Positions 60,826-64,000 of a DNA stretch of 64,000 bases are shown one piece after another (within the stretch, counting starts at the first letter, position 1; each line of letters begins with the position of its first letter). The DNA lies in assembly GCF_003987855.1 (NCBI RefSeq), contig NZ_RXIZ01000004.1, forward strand, positions 8,220 through 72,219. Reading direction: 5' to 3'. A model generated the notes under the pieces. It was not told the DNA's origin, made no database searches, and worked only from the letters and a program-made list of their open reading frames with translations. The position numbers and the translations under genes are program-made. This DNA comes from Hyphomicrobium sp. (GTDB taxonomy: Bacteria; Pseudomonadota; Alphaproteobacteria; Rhizobiales; Hyphomicrobiaceae).

Positions 60826-62283
60826 TCATTTACCGGCTGCCTCACCTGCGAGTTGGGTGAGCGCGTCCCAAAAGATATCGATATCCTCGATTGTTGTCCG
60901 GTGGTTGACGATTGCGCATCGGACGACACTTTCGCCCTCGAGGGTCGTCCACGACGGCGCCGCGATTCCCGAAAGCTGGAGCTTGGTCACAACCGCACGA
61001 ACCGTCTCCGGGTCCGCATTACGAATACCAAAGCACACGATATTCAACGCCACCGGCGCCTTCAGCACAAACTGATCCGAACTCTCGACAAGGTCTGCGA
61101 GATAGCGCGCCAGTGCGCAATTACCTTCGATGGATGCACCTATGCGATGCGTCCCGAAAGCCGCCAGCGTCAGCCACGTTTTCAGCGCGCGGCATCCGCG
61201 CGATAGATCGACACCGAGGTCGCATGGCCAAGTATCGCCCGCGGCCAAGCCTTCGTTCGAACGCTGAAGATACGCCGCAGGTTGAGCGAAAGCGCGCTTA
61301 TGCGCTTCAGCATCCTTCACCAGCAGGAAACCCGCGTCGTAAGGCACGTGCCCCCACTTGTGAAAGTCGAGAGCGATCGAATCCGATTTTTCGAGCCCAG
61401 AGAAGTTCCGCTTCATTTTGGGCGATAGCATCGCCAGGGCGCCGATAGCGCCATCGACGTGGAACCACAGCCGGTGACGTTCGGCAATCGCCGCGATCTC
61501 CTCCAGCGGATCAATTGCGCCGGTATTGACTGTGCCAGCGGTACCTACGACCAGGAACGGCTGTGCGCCGATCTGCTCGTCGGCGACGATAGCGCGTTCG
61601 AGCTGATCGCCACGCATGCGCCGAAACTCATCGACAGGGATTTGCCTCAGATGAACCGATCCTATGCCCGAGAGTTGCAGCGCCTGAGCAATGCACGAAT
61701 GCGCCTCCGACGAGGCGTAGGCGAGCAGCGGGCGATCAGCATGCACCAAGCCGCGTTCGCGGGACTCGACGCCCAGAGCTTCCGTTTTAGCGATGATGGC
61801 CGCCAGGAAGTTCGCCATGGACGAGCCGGTCACGAAGATCCCGCTGGCGCACGCGGGATAGCCAAATGCTTGCCCCATCCACTTTACGACTTGGCGTTCT
61901 ATCGCGAGCCCGATGTGGTTTCGGCCTCCGCAATTGAGATCGAGCCCCGCCGCGATGAGTTCTCCGATGACGCCGACTGGTGTTCCAGCGCCGTGCACCC
62001 ACCCCATGAAGCGGGGATGCAAATTACCGGTCGCGAATGGGACGACGTAGTCGCGGATGCCCGCCAAGAGTTCGTCGATATCCCCAGCATCAGTCGGCAG
62101 CTCTTGTGTAAAGTAGGAGAGCGCATCTGGGGTCGGCGGCTGCCAAACAGGCTGACCCCGGATCCCCTCGACATGACTCAGGACAAGATCCAAAGCCGCG
62201 TGCGCCTGCTCCCTGAACTGAACCCAATTGGCGGGATCGAGAGACGTTGCCTCGACTGTTTCGCTCGACTCAGCTGGCGTCAC
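60826..62283 (-). CDS. PLP-dependent group II decarboxylase
   Basis: About 485 residues of the aromatic-amino-acid / diaminobutyrate / glutamate decarboxylase clan. The PLP Lys is in SIALDFHKWGHVPYDAGFLL, the stacking His region in YASSEAHSCIAQALQLSG, and the phosphate-binding GFGYPACASGIFVTGSSMAN-like segment precedes it. A GTG at 62283 overlaps the upstream stop by 14 bases and follows AGGGG, so it is preferred to a far upstream ATG inside the next gene. Substrate unknown. Confidence 0.85.
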   Translation of the reverse strand: MTPAESSETVEATSLDPANWVQFREQAHAALDLVLSHVEGIRGQPVWQPPTPDALSYFTQELPTDAGDIDELLAGIRDYVVPFATGNLHPRFMGWVHGAGTPVGVIGELIAAGLDLNCGGRNHIGLAIERQVVKWMGQAFGYPACASGIFVTGSSMANFLAAIIAKTEALGVESRERGLVHADRPLLAYASSEAHSCIAQALQLSGIGSVHLRQIPVDEFRRMRGDQLERAIVADEQIGAQPFLVVGTAGTVNTGAIDPLEEIAAIAERHRLWFHVDGAIGALAMLSPKMKRNFSGLEKSDSIALDFHKWGHVPYDAGFLLVKDAEAHKRAFAQPAAYLQRSNEGLAAGDTWPCDLGVDLSRGCRALKTWLTLAAFGTHRIGASIEGNCALARYLADLVESSDQFVLKAPVALNIVCFGIRNADPETVRAVVTKLQLSGIAAPSWTTLEGESVVRCAIVNHRTTIEDIDIFWDALTQLAGEAAGK

Positions 62284-63793
62284 TGAGTGCAAGCCCCTGG
62301 TGGATTTGTTGCCACTTCTCGAACAAGGTATCGAGTTGGCTGACAAGGGGAGCCATGGCCGCTGGAAGGCCATCCCCAAGCGCGAGACGCTCTGAAACGG
62401 CGATGACGTGCGGAGCGGACAAAGCCACGCGCAAGACAGCCCTATTAGCGACACGCACCGGCTGGCCCACGTGGCAAACGGCTCCGGCAGCCTGACGCAA
62501 TTGCTCCTGCACGGCTTTGGCTCGGACCATTGATGACTGTTCCTCGCTCGTCACGCTCAAATTCACAATGGCGCGACTTTCAAGATGGCACCCATCATCG
62601 TCGGGGTGAATGAAAAATCCATCCTCTCCGAACGCGCGCTTTCGGATGGCATCGACGAATTCGCGTTTGATCTGAGCCGCCATCGTCGGGGGAATCGCGT
62701 TGAACCTCTGGAGATTTGCCAATCCCGCCTGCCAACGAAGGCCAAGACCGATATTCATCTCCGTCGTGAAATCGATCTTCAATTCATCCCGCAGTGATGG
62801 GCACCAGTCCTGGGCCGCGGTGTAATCAAGAAGTCCAGGGGGAAAACTCGCTCCGCGTAATTGCGCGACGATATCGTCTGGAAGCAGCAGCGCGCCTGCG
62901 AAAGGCGGGGCAGCGAAGAACTTCGATACGGTCACAAGAACGATGAAGCCGTTGGCAAGATCGTCACGCAAATCGTCGATCTCACCGCGCAGCTGGCAGG
63001 CATCGATCATAACTCTAACGCGACCCGGCGCGAGTGAAGCGGCGTACTTTGCCGCGTCTCGCGTAACGCCGGTTAAACCCGTCTTCGAGGTGTCGAGCAC
63101 GTGAACGACGACATCGCGCCCCTTTTTGAGTTCGCCTTCGACCGTCGCGATCATATCGGCGTCGATATCGACTGCAGCGCGTTGGCGGCCCGCTTCATCA
63201 CGGATCGCAATCGCGCGCGCTTCGATACGCTCCGCAGCAAGACCTGCAATTTCCTCTCCGGGCTGGACAGCAAGACCAAGCGCAGTGATGTCGGAAAAAT
63301 GCCGGCCTGCGGCTGCCTGGGGAACGCCATTACCTGTTTCGTCGGGAGCGACGAAAACATTCGTCAGCGGTCTCGGCGAAAGAGCCGATACGATTCCAAG
63401 ACCGAGCAACTCCGCGTCCGTTCCCGACGATGCAAGAATCGTCCGCGCGCCTGCGCATCCCAACGCAGCTGCAATATGCTGGTGGAGCTGATTGAACCAG
63501 ACGTCGTAGGTCACGGCACCTGCGGCCGCTGGATTGATCAGCCGCGAAAGCGATTGCGTGGCTGCCGCGAATGCCAAAGCAGACGGACTGCTGGCAGTGG
63601 ATGAGGAAAAGCTGATCTCGTCCTCGGCAGGGCGTGTGAGAGTGCCATAGCGATTTCGGCCACTCACGCTATCGAGCCAGATGCGTTTATCGCCTCCGCT
63701 CGCCATCAGAATGGCGGGAGATGCCGACGCTGCCGCGGCGAGCTTCTGCTGCGATTTCACTGTTGATCGAGCCTTGGCGTCCCGTGTCGGCAT
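62270..63793 (-). CDS. Second PLP-dependent decarboxylase-like protein
   Basis: About 507 residues, the same fold type as its downstream neighbour but a different branch. The PLP Lys is in VLVTVSKFFAAPPFAGALLL; the cofactor-binding LASSGTDAELLGLGIVS and the Asp in VRVMIDACQLRGEIDDLRD are present. The C-terminal domain differs from decarboxylase 1, so substrate or reaction (perhaps a lyase) is open. Start at MPTRDAKARST follows the stop of the next upstream gene by 7 bases. Confidence 0.8.
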   Translation of the reverse strand: MPTRDAKARSTVKSQQKLAAAASASPAILMASGGDKRIWLDSVSGRNRYGTLTRPAEDEISFSSSTASSPSALAFAAATQSLSRLINPAAAGAVTYDVWFNQLHQHIAAALGCAGARTILASSGTDAELLGLGIVSALSPRPLTNVFVAPDETGNGVPQAAAGRHFSDITALGLAVQPGEEIAGLAAERIEARAIAIRDEAGRQRAAVDIDADMIATVEGELKKGRDVVVHVLDTSKTGLTGVTRDAAKYAASLAPGRVRVMIDACQLRGEIDDLRDDLANGFIVLVTVSKFFAAPPFAGALLLPDDIVAQLRGASFPPGLLDYTAAQDWCPSLRDELKIDFTTEMNIGLGLRWQAGLANLQRFNAIPPTMAAQIKREFVDAIRKRAFGEDGFFIHPDDDGCHLESRAIVNLSVTSEEQSSMVRAKAVQEQLRQAAGAVCHVGQPVRVANRAVLRVALSAPHVIAVSERLALGDGLPAAMAPLVSQLDTLFEKWQQIHQGLALSDAS

Positions 63794-63800
63794 GGACTCG

Positions 63801-64000
63801 TCAGCCAAGCTCCCCGGCCATGGCGGCACTGGCGACGTGCCGTTCCTGCGCCATCGAACCGGTGCGAGCTATGCGTTGGCGCAAAGCCTGTTCGAAGCCC
63901 GCGAACAGCCGCGCCATGGCCAGCTTCTTGTAAGGAAATACGATCTCGCTATCCATCGAATGAACGATCATCGCTACGTCTGCCTCGAACAGCAATAGCC
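63801..64000 (-). CDS. C-terminal end of an unidentified gene
   Basis: The frame is open to the window edge and ends in TGA 7 bases before the second decarboxylase start, so it is the upstream member of the same operon. The ~65 visible residues (VAMIVHSMDSEIVFPYKKLA, MARLFAGFEQALRQRIA) give no domain call. Confidence 0.6.
   Translation of the reverse strand, partial: LLLFEADVAMIVHSMDSEIVFPYKKLAMARLFAGFEQALRQRIARTGSMAQERHVASAAMAGELG

Overview
The window reads as chromosomal DNA of a GC-rich alphaproteobacterium of the order Hyphomicrobiales (Rhizobiales), most likely near Hyphomicrobium or a similar C1/C2-metabolising genus. This is inferred from gene order and protein style, not from a marker-gene search. 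Supporting signs are the clpB / DUF4167 / prmC / prfA / ptsP / lysC neighbourhood, the rpmH-rnpA-yidC-engB and argB block, tandem rppH-like Nudix genes, an envC-ctpA pair, an HWE-type histidine kinase, and an oxalate-to-glyoxylate gene set like that of methylotrophs. Coding density is high on both strands. There is no rRNA, CRISPR array, prophage or intact insertion sequence. One tRNA (Arg, anticodon ACG) is present.

Layout. 1-5 kb: end of an acyltransferase, a NIPSNAP protein, a 3-methyladenine glycosylase, two small secreted proteins (one very His-rich), a DUF6065-like protein and a PAS/HWE kinase. 5-18 kb: an intergenic palindrome cluster, clpB with a heat-shock-like promoter, a MOSC protein, then the block DUF4167, prmC, prfA, a RodZ-like protein, ptsP and lysC, with ubiG and a rhomboid protease diverging from it. 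19-24.4 kb: a probable oxalate module (OxlT-type antiporter, PanE-family reductase, oxalate-CoA ligase) and a second MFS transporter. 24.9-29 kb: small exported proteins and a cyanide-insensitive bd oxidase operon with its small third subunit. 28.8-33 kb: two RppH-like hydrolases, ctpA and envC. 33.4-37 kb: cobalamin adenosyltransferase, etfBA and hydroxybutyryl-CoA dehydrogenase. 37-41 kb: a Yip1-like membrane protein, an SDR, and a fasciclin / anti-sigma / ECF-sigma set.

41-49 kb: lysE-like exporter, HAD nucleotidase and argB; then an unusual opposite-strand gene (Clp-N domain, long Pro-rich linker, C-terminal beta-rich and membrane segment); then engB, yidC, rnpA and rpmH. The annotation of rnpA needs a rare AUU start. 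49.5-52.6 kb: a flavoprotein of the dihydrolipoamide-dehydrogenase fold that has lost its redox cysteines, and a sensor kinase. Beyond the tRNA-Arg (52.7 kb) the DNA becomes accessory in character: a gene remnant, an acyltransferase of visibly lower GC, an ICMT-like/TetR divergent pair bracketed by a 14-bp direct repeat, glgA with an in-frame 18-bp tandem duplication, an amino-acid permease, a small DMT protein, a small unknown protein, and two tandem PLP decarboxylases that run to the window edge.

Start codons were chosen from ribosome-binding sites, overlaps and family N-termini where these were visible. No database or structure search was run; family names rest on motif recognition.
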